A program made the position numbers and the translations under genes. From assembly GCA_036346205.1 (NCBI GenBank), contig JARFJB010000534.1, positions 3,652,001 through 3,716,000 on the forward strand: a stretch of DNA of 64,000 bases, written 5' to 3'. Below the pieces are notes generated by a model. It ran no database searches and had not been told where the DNA came from. It saw only the letters and a list, made by a program, of their open reading frames with translations. Every line of letters starts with the position of its first letter. Position 1 is the first letter of the stretch. Positions 11,862-22,867 of this stretch are shown one piece after another. The stretch is from Vesta saturnalis. Taxonomy: Eukaryota > Arthropoda > Insecta > Coleoptera > Lampyridae.

Positions 11862-13023
11862 TATAACATTAAAAAAAAGGGGCGTCTGTACACTAACAAT
11901 AATACTGGGATGATGTAATAAACAAAACGCAAATGTCATAAACTATTAGCAATTGTTTAAATAAATTTAATTAAAAATTTATTACCAAATAACAATTGCC
12001 ACTGCCGTTGGCTCAATCGGTAAATTAAGATAAGGGAGGGTTCTAGTATACTGATTTATTTACATACCTGAAATGCTGCATGCTTCCCATCTGCTTAATT
12101 ATTTTCACTTCACTTAATTAATAAAAAATATGTAATGTAAATAAAAACAATAAAATGATACCTCGAGCGCCAAGCTATTTTTAGATATACGTTATTGGAA
12201 CAGCTAAACCAAGTTTGTTAATAATAATAAAACATTAATCATAATGAAAATAAAATTACAAGACACTAAAGTTTATTTAATATCCAATTGTAATGGAAAA
12301 GGTCTTAAATCTATTCGTTAATTACTAAAAAAATCATACCTTTGAACAGTTCTGTATATATTTTTTATTGCCGCTGGTGACATGAAACGGAACGGTCAAC
12401 TAGATGAAATCATTATAGCATCATTGTGGTGCAATCTTCAGATCTAAGGTTTCCAGCCACACCCCACTGGAATTATCTTGATAATTTATTCTTAATAATT
12501 TGAATCCGTAATAATCAATGCATTACTTTGAAGTTTTTAGTATGTAAAAAAAATTGCGATTTATGATGTAAACCAAGTAAAATAAGGTAGTTAATAAAAG
12601 TGTTAACGTATAAAATATAAAAGTGTAATAGTAAGTAAGTGCCTAAAAAAGCAAAGGTTTTAGTTTTAACTATAATGAAAAAAAAAAATAACTTACCATC
12701 TACCGATGGCACTTTACACTACAACTACATGCTACATGCTATTACATTTAGCAGCAAGTGAATTGAAAAAGAAAAAAGGCTAGTTATTACGCATTGCGCG
12801 GCTTTTAAATGATCAGAATACCATTTCTAAGGAAAAGGAAATATAAATCTTTATGAAATATATTCACTTAAAAAATATGTACTATTCAGATATGCAATTT
12901 AAGTTGCCTACCTCCTACAAAACTTAAAAACTTTTCTTATATTTACTATATTTACTACTAAATGAATAAAAGATCTAAAATTAAAGTATAATTTAGTACA
13001 ACTTGAAAAAAAAGGTTGTTACA
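11862..13023. mobile_element. Solo LTR, copy 1
   Basis: This 1162-bp block is homologous along its length to 54719-55900. It is flanked on both sides by ACGG (11858-11861 and 13024-13027), a 4-bp target duplication. Its right end is GGTTGTTACA, which on the other strand is TGTAACAACC, an LTR-like TG start. The left end reads TATAACATT where the other copy reads TGTAAAAAC, so the terminal TG has mutated here. Conserved internal blocks include CTCGAGCGCCA and CAGTTCTGTATATA. No gag or pol sequence is attached. Removing it joins the left TIR of the surrounding transposon (GAAGATACGG then GGCCCTG), which supports a clean insertion. Confidence 0.7.
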
Positions 13024-13512
13024 ACGGCCCTGTAAAAGTGCCCCCAAAAATTCTTTTTTTTATTATCTCTGAAACTGTTTAAGATACTTAAATAAAATTT
13101 AGACCACAAATACCTTTGATTAGATCATAAAAGATAATGTTGGCAAATTTTTGATATTTTGTACACGGGATACAGTACAGAGGGGGTGCCACTTATTTTA
13201 CCCCTAAACTTTTTTTATGGGGATTTTTTTAATTTTTTGGGTAAAAATAATGTTTTGAAATAATTTCCCACAAGAAAGGTACTCTTATTGAAAGTCAAAA
13301 AAATTACTGGTTTTGGAGTTATTTGAGGTTTTAATATATTTTACCTAACATAAGAAAATAAAGTAAATATCGAGTTAATTTGATTTACTTGAATTAAGTA
13401 GGCTTAGACTGCAGACACACGATTTGTTTGGTTTGACAGATTCGTTTGGCATATTGTTGTTGATAGTTTTATTTCGTTTAACAGGTAATAACGCTTTTAA
13501 AAACTACTAAAA

Positions 13513-14638
13513 ATGAATATGTACACTAATAGTGACTATACCGATATGTTGTTAACATTAGGGGAATGTGATGGAAATGCTAAAGCGGCGAACAGAAGAT
13601 ATGCAGAAAAATTTCCAAGAAGAAGTGTTCCGGATTCAAAAACATTTTTGAATTTAGTGATGCGGTGCCGTGGGACTGAACCTTTAAACCAAAAAAGGTA
13701 AATTCTGGTAGACCACGAGTGGCAAGAATTCCTCAAGCAGAATTAAATCTACTTGTTGCGGATCTTACGATAAATGTAAGAAATGTGGCAAGGGCAAGTA
13801 ACGCAAGTGTACATCGTGTATTAAAAGAACAATTATTGCTCCGGTTTCACTACAGCCAAGCACAAGAATTATTGCCTGAATATCGTTTTTTGAGAAGAGA
13901 CTTTTGCGAATTATTACAAGAGAGAATGAGATAGAACCCTGATTTTTTATAAAATATTCTTTTCACCGATGAATCAACTTTTACTAAACAAGGTATGTTT
14001 AATAGTCATAACAGTCACTTCTGGATAGAGGAAAATCCAAAGGTTAAACGTGTAACGCATTATCAACATAAGTTTAAGTTGAAAGTATGGGCTGCTTCAA
14101 TAGGCAACCGCCTTGTTGCATCCCATATTTTTATTGGAAATTTAAATGGTGATGTTTACTATGAATTTTTGGATAACCGTTTATTTCGCTATTAGATTTA
14201 CCTCTTGATCTACTAAGAAATATGGTTTTTATGCATGGTGTACTCCACCTCATTTCAGTAGACAAGCTAGAAGATGACTCAATGAACATTTTCCAAATTG
14301 TTAGATTGGTCGAGGTGCTGATGCTCGTATCCACTGGCCACCAAGGTCCTCTAACCTAAATCCCTTGGATTTTGATGGGTGAAGTTTAGTTAAAGAAAAA
14401 GTATATTCAAGAGAAATAAATTCCATTGAAGACCTTCAAGCGAGAGCTGAAAATAATTTAAGAATTCTGTATTATAAGTGTGGTTTCATATTAGTTGAGC
14501 CGATCTACTCAACTAATATGTAATTTAAGATTGCTAATTCAAGACCCACCGCGACTCCAAAGGGTTGTGTTTTCACTAGAAAAACGTTTACGATTATGTA
14601 TTCTTGAAAATGGTGGACATTTCGAACATTTAATGTAA
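13513..14638 (+). pseudogene. IS630/Tc1-mariner transposase (DUF4817-type HTH), broken
   Basis: The N-terminus reads LTLGECDGNAKAANRRYAEK then FPRRSVPDSKTF, the DUF4817-type helix-turn-helix. Other frames follow: NVRNVARASNASVHRVLK, then FTDESTFTKQGMFNSHNSHF (first catalytic Asp) and HKFKLKVWAA. The second catalytic block is unreadable (...CTPPHFS instead of QDGAPPHF). A weak WPPRSSNLNPLDF block marks the third acidic residue as Asn. The C-terminus GGHFEHL is intact before a stop near 14638. Several frameshifts and stops make it inactive. It is the gene of the surrounding element. Confidence 0.8.
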
Positions 14639-15139
14639 AAACCCGTACCTACTTATTCAATTTTTTTCTGTTTGTTTGTGTCATTCCTTGTTTTTTTTTT
14701 TTTTTAATTGTTTTCTTCATCTGATCTGTGTTAATGTCATACAATTAAAACCTTTTTTAAGTTCTAAATAATTTATAATATTTTTACCTCATAGTTGTTT
14801 CTGAAACAATCATTATTCCCTGAGGCAGTCCGTTCTCGCGCATGAAAATTATCAATTGTTTCATTTTAAACTAATTTATTAATTCGGCCAGCATTTCTTG
14901 CTAAAACCTTAAATAACTACAAAACCAGTAATTTTTTTGACTTTCAACAAGAGTATCTTTTTTGTGGCAAATTGTTTAAAAAACACTATTTTTGCTCAAA
15001 AAATTACAAATATACGCATAAAAAAAGGTTTGGGGGCAAAATAAGTGCCCCCTCCCCCCATTAGCGACGTTCCTACACAAAATATTAAAAATTTGTCAAC
15101 ACTATCTTTTATGACACAATTAACCCATTTATGCCCACG

Positions 15140-15155
15140 GGGTCGTTAACGACCC
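15140..15155. repeat. TTAA-centred palindrome, left subterminal
   Basis: GGGTCGTTAACGACCC, a perfect 16-base palindrome 16 bases inside the left tip of the piggyBac element. An identical copy lies at 17386-17401 and a one-base variant at 15482-15497. Confidence 0.9.
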
Positions 15156-15325
15156 ATCGCCCTTTACTGGCTGTCCTATGCAAGTTTGACCTTGTATCTA
15201 TTTATAACTTTTTTTATTATAAAAATAAAGTGTGTGGGAGTCAAGTAGTCGCATTTTGGTTGCCGTCGGTGACACACCATAAAAGTGCTAGCGTGATAAA
15301 GAAGTGCACCTTTTTATTACTAAAC

Positions 15326-17272
15326 ATGGGTGATGATAATTACTGGTAAGTTTCAAATTACACTACTAAGATTTAAATAATTTACAAAAATACGTTGTTG
15401 AATGTTGCAACCATACGTACATAATAATGCACAATAGTTATATTTGAATTAGTTGTTGAAAATAACAAATTTATTTGTTGTGGGTCGTTAGCGACCCCGT
15501 GGGCAGTTGAGTATGCTATTTTTTCATTTCAGGGCAAAACCCCTAACTAGAGCAGAATTGTTAGAAGAGATAGAAAAATTGGATGAAGCCGATACAATTC
15601 CAAGTAATATATATATTTCTCCCCCTGCAGACACTGGAGCTGAAACCGATTGTGATTCTGGCGATGAATTATGTAATGATCCAAATCGGCTAAATCACAA
15701 CCAACTTCAAGCAACCGCTGAAATTGATACTAAAAGTGATACCAATTCTGAAATTGATGGTACAGAAGATGAACCTACACCGACGCCTGCAAAAAAGAAA
15801 AAAGTTCAAAACTTTAAATGGGTAAAAGGCGACATTGATCGTATGCAGATGTCATTATTTTGGACAAGTGACGTTAAATTACCACCATTATCGTTGTCAG
15901 GAGAAAGTGAACCGATACATTTCTTTAAACTGTTTGCTTCAAACGCTGTGAATCATTTAGTCAAATACACTAAATTGTTTGCAAATCAAAAAAATTGTAC
16001 CTTTGAACTTACAGTTGAGGAGATGTATGTATTTCTGGCTATTTTGTTTTTGAGTGGATATGTTTCTGTGCCTAGACGGAGAATGTTTTGGGAAAGCCGC
16101 GAAGATAGCAGGAATACCTTAGTGATCAATTCAATGAGACGAAACAGATTTGAAGAGATATTTCGATTTTTACATGCCACCGATAATAATAAAAGAAACA
16201 CGGACGATAAATTATGGAAAATACGTGAACTAATTGATATTGTAGATATAGATTTTTTAAATAATGCACCGTTGACTCATGCCGTTGCGGTAGATGAATC
16301 CATGATCCCTTATTTCGGAAAACACGGTTGCAAGCAATTTATAAGAGGCAAACCAATAAGGTTTGGATACAAAGCCTGGGTTCTTGCACTGCCAACAGGT
16401 TACTGTGTAAATTTTGATATCTACCAAGGAAGGAAATCAACTTTAGAAAGTACTGGCGTAGAAAAAGTGGGCTTAGGAGAATCAGTAGTGATGAACTTTG
16501 CATCAGTTTTAGAAAAATATTTTCCTGGCATTAAGTTTTCTTTCTTTTTCGATAACTTTTTTACCAGCGCAAAATTAATTCGGAAGCTGAGCGAAAAAGG
16601 ATTTGGAGCTAGCGGTACTGTTAGGGAAAACCGTACAGATAAATGCCTTTTGAAAAGTGTCGCAATCATGAAAAAAGCTGAAAGAGGTAGTTATGATAGT
16701 GCAATCGATAAGGCTAACAACATTGTGGGAGTACGATGGACCGATAACAATGTGGTGACCGTTTTATCCAATGCATTTGGAGTGCAGCCAATACAAAAGG
16801 CAAATAGATACTCGGCTAGAGAAAAAAAGAAGATTGACATTTCACAACCGCACGTCGTAGGTCAATACAATAAATACATGGGAGGGGTTGATCTCATGGA
16901 TAACAATATCTCCAACTACAGAATTTCTTTTCGAGAAAAAAGTGGTACATCCCTATAATATTTTGGATTTTAGAGGTTTGCATGAATAATGCTTGGACGC
17001 TGGCAAGAGCGCTCGGAAGCAAGTTGGACAACTTACAATTTCGAAGGCAGGTCGTCACTACCATACTTCAAACGTACGGGCAAGCTTTAGCAACTCCAGG
17101 ACCATCCAAACCACCAAAGCTGTCTGAGTTTACCCGCTCTACAGGCCAACATCTTACCAAAACTGATCAACAGAGGAGAAGATGTTTTGTTTGTAAAAAT
17201 AAAACAACGAAAATTTGTGAAAGTTGTGACGTGTCGCTACATGATAAATGTTTTTTAGAATACCACAAATAA
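15326..17272 (+). CDS. piggyBac transposase, one intron, one 1-base frameshift
   Basis: Exon 1 is 15326-15345 (MGDDNYW). A 187-bp GT-AG intron follows, and exon 2 starts at 15533 with AKPLTRAELLEEIEKLDE. The phases fit (TG|G). An acidic N-terminal region precedes a basic stretch (AKKKKVQNFKW) and the DDE_Tnp_1_7 core: VDESMIPYFGKHG (first Asp), FFDNFFTSAKLI (second Asp), and GGVDLMDNNISNYR (third Asp). The frame breaks at an A6 run (16936-16941). One A fewer restores EKKWYIPIIFW and continues to a Cys-rich domain (CFVCKNKTTKICESCDVSLH then DKCFLEYHK) ending at TAA 17272. The enzyme would cut at the element tips and insert at TTAA. The single extra A in a homopolymer could be a real mutation or an assembly error. 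Confidence 0.9.
15482..15497. repeat. Inverted copy of the piggyBac end motif inside its intron
   Basis: GGGTCGTTAGCGACCC followed by CCGTGGGCA is the reverse complement of the left subterminal segment (TGCCCACGG then the palindrome), with 23 of 24 bases matching. It lies within the transposase intron. The central TTAA has become TTAG. Confidence 0.85.
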
Positions 17273-17385
17273 TAATAACAATATTGACAGTAATAATTAA
17301 TAGAATAAGTAACATTTATTGTCAACATTATTGTGATAATGTAGTTTTTGTGTTTGATGTTTTATGTACTACCTATCTGCCCAGC

Positions 17386-17401
17386 GGGTCGTTAACGACC
17401 C
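17386..17401. repeat. TTAA-centred palindrome, right subterminal
   Basis: An identical copy of the left palindrome, preceded by TGCCCAGC in the same orientation as at the left. It lies 131 bases inside the right tip. Confidence 0.9.
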
Positions 17402-17769
17402 ACTGTGTTTCTCCATACTGTATGTAAATATATTTTTTTTACTATTTTTCTCTTTACTACTAATATCAATGGAACCTAAATCCTGTAAATCGCAGCAATT
17501 GGACGAAAAAAATAATTCTGGGCATAAATGGATTAAAGGTATTTGTGGTAAAAAAAAAAGATTTTTGGGGCCATTTTTACAGGGCCGTATCTTCTTAAGA
17601 AGGCATTTTCGAACAATATGTATTAACCACACTAACGTTACTTTTTAATATTATATTTACCCTAAAAATTAGCGGAACGTTTTTTGAAACACCCTGTATA
17701 ACAATAGAAATGAAAGTACTTGAACGAATCGGAGTTCATCAATGATGGTAACAATTGAATCGAGTCTGA

Positions 17770-17880
17770 CTAGCTTCCTTAATAGCTCAGTTGGTTAGAG
17801 CGCTACTCTAGCAAAGTCGAGTAGGGACAAGTCCCACTCGAGGTTATCTTTTACTGAAGGTACATTCAAAGTTACTTTTA
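17770..17880 (+). repeat. tRNA-like SINE fragment, copy 2
   Basis: TAGCTCAGTTGGTTAGAGCG is an excellent tRNA D-arm / pol III A box. The anticodon-like region (CTACTCTAGCAAAGTCG) and a poor B box (GGGACAAGTCCCACTCG) follow, then a tail shared with the minus strand at 11560-11665. It lacks a clean cloverleaf, so I call it a tRNA-derived SINE rather than a tRNA gene. Confidence 0.6.
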
Positions 17881-17917
17881 ATAGTAATATTGTAATGATT
17901 ATGTATCTTTTACATAG

Positions 17918-18044
17918 ATTTAAACGTTTCGATAAAATTACAGTTATCGTCATCAGTTAATTGTAATATCCTTAACAATTACCTGAAACATTAATTTCAT
18001 TTTACTGAAGACGATAACTGTAATTGTTATCGAAAAGTTTAAAT
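17918..18044. repeat. Hairpin-forming inverted repeat
   Basis: Arms of about 42 bases: TTTAAACGTTTCGATAAAAT then TACAGTTATCGTC at left, matched by GACGATAACTGTAATTGTTA then TCGAAAAGTTTAAA at right, with a spacer of about 40 bases. Possibly the end of a retroelement; family not established. Confidence 0.7.
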
Positions 18045-19739
18045 GTATGCAAACGATAAATAAAGAAAATACGCGTTTTAATTATCCAAAAGATAACTAT
18101 TTTAATGATAGTCCAATAATACATTAATTTCTTTCTATCAGAAGTGATAGCATACCTGCATATATTTCTGTAACCGAAACGATGTACACAACAATCTTTA
18201 GCATTGTTTTACATACACAAACACAATGAGTTTCTGTAACTTAACTTCACTTGGAATAAAGTTATTTGAAGTATGTGATTATTATTTATAAATAAACAAG
18301 ATTTTCTTGTTTTTATGTGTGTATAGACATTAATAGAATGAATGATACGAGCATAGTTTTAATCATCATAATTGTAAAAAAAAACTGGAATTATCCAGAA
18401 TAATAATTTATTATAGGAGTTTATTTATCCTAAGCATTTGGTAAAAATAATTAGTAAATCTGCAGTTGCATTTCCTATCTATTAAATATTAGTATATTAC
18501 AGGTATGTTTTATGTTCTGATTTGGAAATCTGTATTTAATCTAGGTTGCGTATTATTGTTAACTAATAAAATTAGCGCTAAATTATGATTAATCAAAATT
18601 TTTTATTAAAAATGAATTTCCGAAGGACGTACGCATTAGATCAATCATTTTAGACAGTTTCTCAATTGCCTAAAAAAAAACTCATCATTTTCAGATAGAA
18701 TATACCGGGTGGCGACGAAATCATGTACGCCATGAAATAGAACTTAGAATTTTAATGGCTTAAAACAGATGGCAACGTTAGTGTTATTTTTTCCAAATTC
18801 AATATGGCGGCAATACGACATTTTTTTTAAATATTTTCTTTGAAACTTGAACTTACGAAGGGGAAAATACAAAAAGTAATTGATTTTAGGTGTTTATCTT
18901 TCGTACACTTACGCGTATTTCCTATTCTTCGCACACTTCGCATCTATCTTAGTTACTCCGCTTGCATTTTAGTTTAGTTAATTCGAAACTCTCGGCTGCT
19001 TAAAGTAAAAGTTCGGTTCCTTAGAGTTCTCTCGCCAATTCGAAGTTTTTCAATGCATTTTGATACACTGTGTAGTTCATAGTTGAAACGGAGGACAGAC
19101 CGACCCGGAACACGCAGTGATTCGAAGGTCCCCTATCTGAACCCTTGGCATTTCTGTTCTGGTCTACCGTCTGCGTTGTACACGTGTGTCTTCATGAATT
19201 CGACAAGGAAAATGTACAAGTGCCTTTTTGTCACGAAAAAAAAGAAGAGAGCGGCGGTTGAAAGTGGTGAGAAGAAATCGGAAGTGGTCTAATCTTTTAA
19301 AATTGTCCAGAATACCTTGTATACTATCTTAAAAAATAGTATTGTTAAATCTCAAGCCAGTGGAGGAAGAAAACGGACCTCCAGAGGAGAGTTTTCTCGT
19401 GTAGACGCGTGTTTTTCAACATTCCAGATTTCGCGGGTAGTAACGGGTGGCTGATCAATTTTAAGAGAAGGAATGGTGTCGATATTATCACCTTATAGTA
19501 GGTGATGTCCCTTATAAAGATTACGCTTGAGTTCACGACGACATTCCAGTATGAGGAGCACTATTTGATACATAGATCCTAACCTCACAAGATAATCCAC
19601 AGATACGCGAAGACCAAACTGACGACGATGATGATCAGCAGCCACAACTTGTAACGCTGAAGGAAACCTGTACATCCCTAAAAAGCTCCGTTAATTTTCT
19701 CTCCTTTTCAGAAAACATGCGGGTAAATATACGTATATA
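18045..19739. other. No gene seen; one orphan transposon tip at 18705
   Basis: At 18703-18715, TA is followed by CCGGGTGGCGACG, the tip style of the Tc1-mariner elements here, but I found no inverted partner. Nothing recognisable in the open frames around 19083 or 19345. Confidence 0.5.
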
Positions 19740-21715
19740 CAGCGTGTTCAGCGAGGAATGGGACAGTGCAATATCTCGAGAGCGGATGAAGATTTTTAAA
19801 TTATGAAAATATTTTTGTAAATATCTTCCAAGGGCGCACATTTGTTGGCACAAAGATTTGAATCAACGCCCATCACCGCCAGGTGGCGCTCTCACTTCAA
19901 TTTTTTAAATGCAATGCCCTATTTTTTATTTCATTTTTGGATTCTATGGCATATTTGTGATGACTTTTATTAAGACTCCTACCAACCTATCTTTTGTAGT
20001 TTCTGAGAAAAAAATAATCCTTGGAATTTTAGCACAAAAACGTAATTTCAGGAAGTGATCATAACATTTGAATGATACAGACAAAATAGCAAATTTTATA
20101 CCAAATGAAAGACAAAGGATTGTTCTTCCACAAAAATAATGCAGATAACGCCGAAATAATGCGATACGCTGTACACTAAATTGTAAGTGGGACCAACTTA
20201 TCACAGCCGTTGATTAAGAATCATGTGAAACATTTATCATGCCATGAAAACAAACGCGTAATGAAGTGTTTGTCAAGTTTCTGTCAGTTTACAGTTTCAG
20301 TTTTGAAAATCGTCTGTGCATCTTCAAATTCCATAATTATGTTTACGTTTTCTAACGAGGAATATTTTGATATGGTAATAATTTATGGTGAATGTAGAAA
20401 AAATGCAAGGGCTGCACAAGTATTGTATGCTGCCAGGTTTCCCGATCGACGCCATCCCGGAAAAAATACATTTGTTCGTGTAGCAAACATTTTGAGGGGA
20501 ACCGGTCATTTTCCTCACCGCAAGTGCGAGAATCGCACAAAGACAGCAGCAGATGAAGCACACACCGTCGGTGTATTAGCATGTGTAGCTTATAATCCTC
20601 ATGTGTCTGTGAGATCTATTTCTGAAGAGTGTGCCGTATCAGTTGGTTCTGTCCATAAAATATTAAAATCTAATAATTACAAACCATTTAAAATTCATTT
20701 GATACATGGGCTGCATGCAGGAGATCAAGATCGCAGACTTGATTTTATCACCGGAGTTTTTATGGAACATTATGCGCAAGACCCTAATTTTCTAGGTCGT
20801 ATCGTGTGGTCTGATGAAAGTAATTTTTCAAACAATGGAATCGTTAATCGCCACAATTCCCATTACTGGTCGTCAGAAAATAAGAGCAACCAATTTCCAA
20901 GTGAGATGGAACATAAATGTATGGTGCGGAATTATAGATGACAAATTGATTGGCCCATATTTTTTTAATTGTACCTTAACAGGCCAATGCTATTTGGATT
21001 TTCTTGAAAATCAACTGCCTCCTTTGCTTGAAGATGTAAATGTAAATCTGCGGCAAGTGATATATTTTCAACAGCATGGCGCACCGACGCACAATAGCGC
21101 AATAGTAAGAAATTATCTAAGTAGAGTGTTTCCGCAACGATGGATAGGTACAAATGGTCTCATTATGTGGCCAGCTCGTTCTCCTGACCTTAGTCCTTTA
21201 GACTACTTTCTTTGGGGACATTTAAAGAGTGTAGTGTATGAAACACCTTCTAGAGATGTAGAGGAGTTAAAAAACAAAATTAGAATTGCTTGTGCAAACA
21301 TACCATGAGAAACTTTAAGAGCGGCAACTAGTGTTACATTAATTACGCGTTATCAAACGTGTGTAGAAAATGATGGAGAAACATTTGAACATTTAATTTA
21401 ATTTATATGCTTTCAATTAATAAAATTCCAAAAATTATTTTTTTTCTCAGAAACTACAAAAGATAGGTTGGTAGGAGTCTTAATAAAAGTCATCACAAAT
21501 ATGTCATAGAATCCAAAAATGAAATAAAAAATAGGGCATTGCGTTTAAAAAATTGAAGTGAAATAGCGCCACCTGGCGGTGATGGGCGTTGATTCAAATC
21601 TTTGTACCAACAAATGTGCGCCCTTGGAAGATATTTACAAAAATATTTTCATAATTTAAAAATCTTCATCCACTCTCGAGATATTGCACTGTCCCATTCC
21701 TCGCTGAACACGCTG
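19740..21715 (+). mobile_element. DUF4817-type Tc1-mariner transposon, complete ends
   Basis: The tips CAGCGTGTTCAGCG and its reverse complement are flanked by TA on both sides (19738-39 and 21716-17). The TIRs are about 290 bp (19740-20030 and 21420-21715) and nearly identical. The element is 1976 bp and carries a broken transposase. Each TIR includes a CTCF-like motif (19876-19889 and 21566-21579). High arm similarity suggests fairly recent insertion. Confidence 0.92.
20341..21401 (+). pseudogene. IS630/Tc1-mariner transposase (DUF4817-type HTH), recently broken
   Basis: Chosen start is the Met before FTFSNEEYFDMVIIYGECRK. The N-terminal HTH (GECRKNARAAQVLYAARFP) and the second HTH (VSVRSISEECAVSVGSVHKI) are intact. 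VWSDESNF carries the first catalytic Asp. Near 20890-20910 the frame shifts. QFQVRWNINVWCGIIDDKLI then continues to FQQHGAPTHN, where the second catalytic Asp is His, and to WPARSPDLSPLDYFLWG with the third Asp. An in-frame TGA at 21306-21308 precedes the C-terminal GETFEHLI. Three independent lesions (frameshift, Asp to His, stop) make it inactive. Confidence 0.88.
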
Positions 21716-22867
21716 TATACATACATATATACCTGCAAAATTATGCACAATAAACATTGTGCACATGTACAACGTATTTTTAATCTTTGCAAACAGAAGT
21801 TGTAGGTATTTGATGCACTATTTTCCCTGGCGAAATTTGTTGATAACAATACATGGAAGCGTGAATCAGGCGAAAATGACTGACATATTTAACTAGTTCA
21901 GCTTATGCACATACGTATGACACGTACATGTAATGTTGAAATAAACGAGCATTTTTCGAATTATCGAGAGTCTACGGTATTATGTTTAGCCTTCCATGAC
22001 TTGTTCTGAACCTTTCTCAACAATCTCATTTTTATGCTGTCAGCTTCTTCGTTGTTATGTTGTCGTCCAAAGTGAGTGATGGTTTCAGTACTTTTCTAAC
22101 GGATTCGTTTTTCCCTTTTTAGTTATTACCTTCCACGTAGCATAATTCAGTTACGCTTACGCATTCCATTCTGCAACTTTTTGATATATACTTCTTTAGT
22201 GCGTCTCTGCAGTATTTCTTGCAGTATTTCATCTAGGACGACATCAAAATGTACTTCGGCCTCTTGGTTCAAGGCAATCCAACAGACAACAACAAATTGG
22301 AGGCAGGGCGATAGACCAATCCGCTTTAAGAATGTAAACGTAGCTAGATGTGTTGTCTATCCACAGTACCAAATTGTTTTCATATGTTCGTTCTTGGTTC
22401 ATCCCATTTCTACTTTCTTAGATGCGAAGAAGCACCCATAAATAAAGTATTGGTTTCGTGAAAAATATCAATCTTGAGTTATCAACGGATTTACAACATT
22501 TAAAAACAGTGTAGACCATTTTCGTGTGTGTGTGTGCGTGTGCGTGCGGGTCAGCGCGCATGCGCACGCGTGTGTACAGAGGAATATTGTGACTTTTAAA
22601 AAGTTTCTCTTTCGAGATATATGGGGGTTTATTATGGTTACTTTTTATTTACATATTATACAGGGTGTCTCAAAAGCCCTAAAATTACCAAATTTGCGTT
22701 TTTTTTAATTAACTAAAATAAGTGTATGTTTTAATAAGGTTTATAATTCTTAAACCTTAAGGTTTTTTAAATAATTTGAATATTATCATAATCTAACCTG
22801 ACCTTTATGTTTCAAATATTTAAGAGGTATTTAGGTTATGTAAGCGAAATTTACAGTGAAGTGTAAC
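21716..22867. other. No gene seen; orphan tip at 22661 and GT-rich tract
   Basis: An alternating GT/GC tract lies at about 22524-22577. At 22659-22668, TA precedes CAGGGTGTCTCAAAAG, an orphan transposon tip. Nothing recognisable in the frame at 22181-22441. Confidence 0.5.

Larger units (their letters stand above)
15124..17532 (+). mobile_element. piggyBac-family transposon, nearly complete
   Basis: TTAA target duplications lie at 15120-15123 and 17533-17536. The tips are inverted repeats of about 14 bp (CCCATTTATGCCCA at left; the same with one change at right, reversed). Subterminal palindromes GGGTCGTTAACGACCC lie at 15140-15155 and 17386-17401. The element contains a two-exon transposase. 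It sits inside the right TIR of the transposon at 11831-17696: sequence before the left TTAA (CATAAAAGATA...) and after the right TTAA (AGGTATTTGTGGT) rejoins that TIR. The high intactness suggests recent arrival. Confidence 0.92.
11831..17696 (+). mobile_element. DUF4817-type Tc1-mariner transposon broken by a solo LTR and a piggyBac element
   Basis: The right tip is GAAACACCCTG followed by TA (17697-98). The left tip is CTGGGTGTTTCAAG after a TA at 11829-30, with two base differences nearby. The left TIR is 11831-11861 plus 13024-13335, interrupted by the solo LTR. The right TIR is about 14905-15119 plus 17537-17696, interrupted by the piggyBac. Matching TIR pieces include GAAGATACGG, GGCCCTGTAAAA with a CCCC-rich block, ACCACAAATACCTTTGAT, and TTGAAAGTCAAAAAAATTAC. 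The left copy lost about 85 bases near the tip and the right copy about 40 bases. A broken transposase lies between the TIRs. Order of events: this element first, then LTR and piggyBac separately. Confidence 0.75.

Noticed and set aside
12068..12383. Two small 'exons' (12340-12383 and 12068-12090) that join in frame to the clip protease at 11412 with good splice signals
   Set aside because: They lie inside the solo LTR at 11862-13023. The homologous LTR at 54719-55900 carries similar splice-like signals but no ATG, and the peptide has no signal sequence. The in-frame join is probably chance.
12515..12712. Open frame with a hydrophobic N-terminus upstream of the protease, a possible signal peptide
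   Set aside because: Also inside the solo LTR. Its first codons overlap a GTAAGT conserved in both LTR copies, and the Phe run comes from a poly-T tract.
17780..17850. Possible functional tRNA gene
   Set aside because: A box is good but the B box and acceptor stem do not form a proper cloverleaf, and a related copy exists at 11560-11665.
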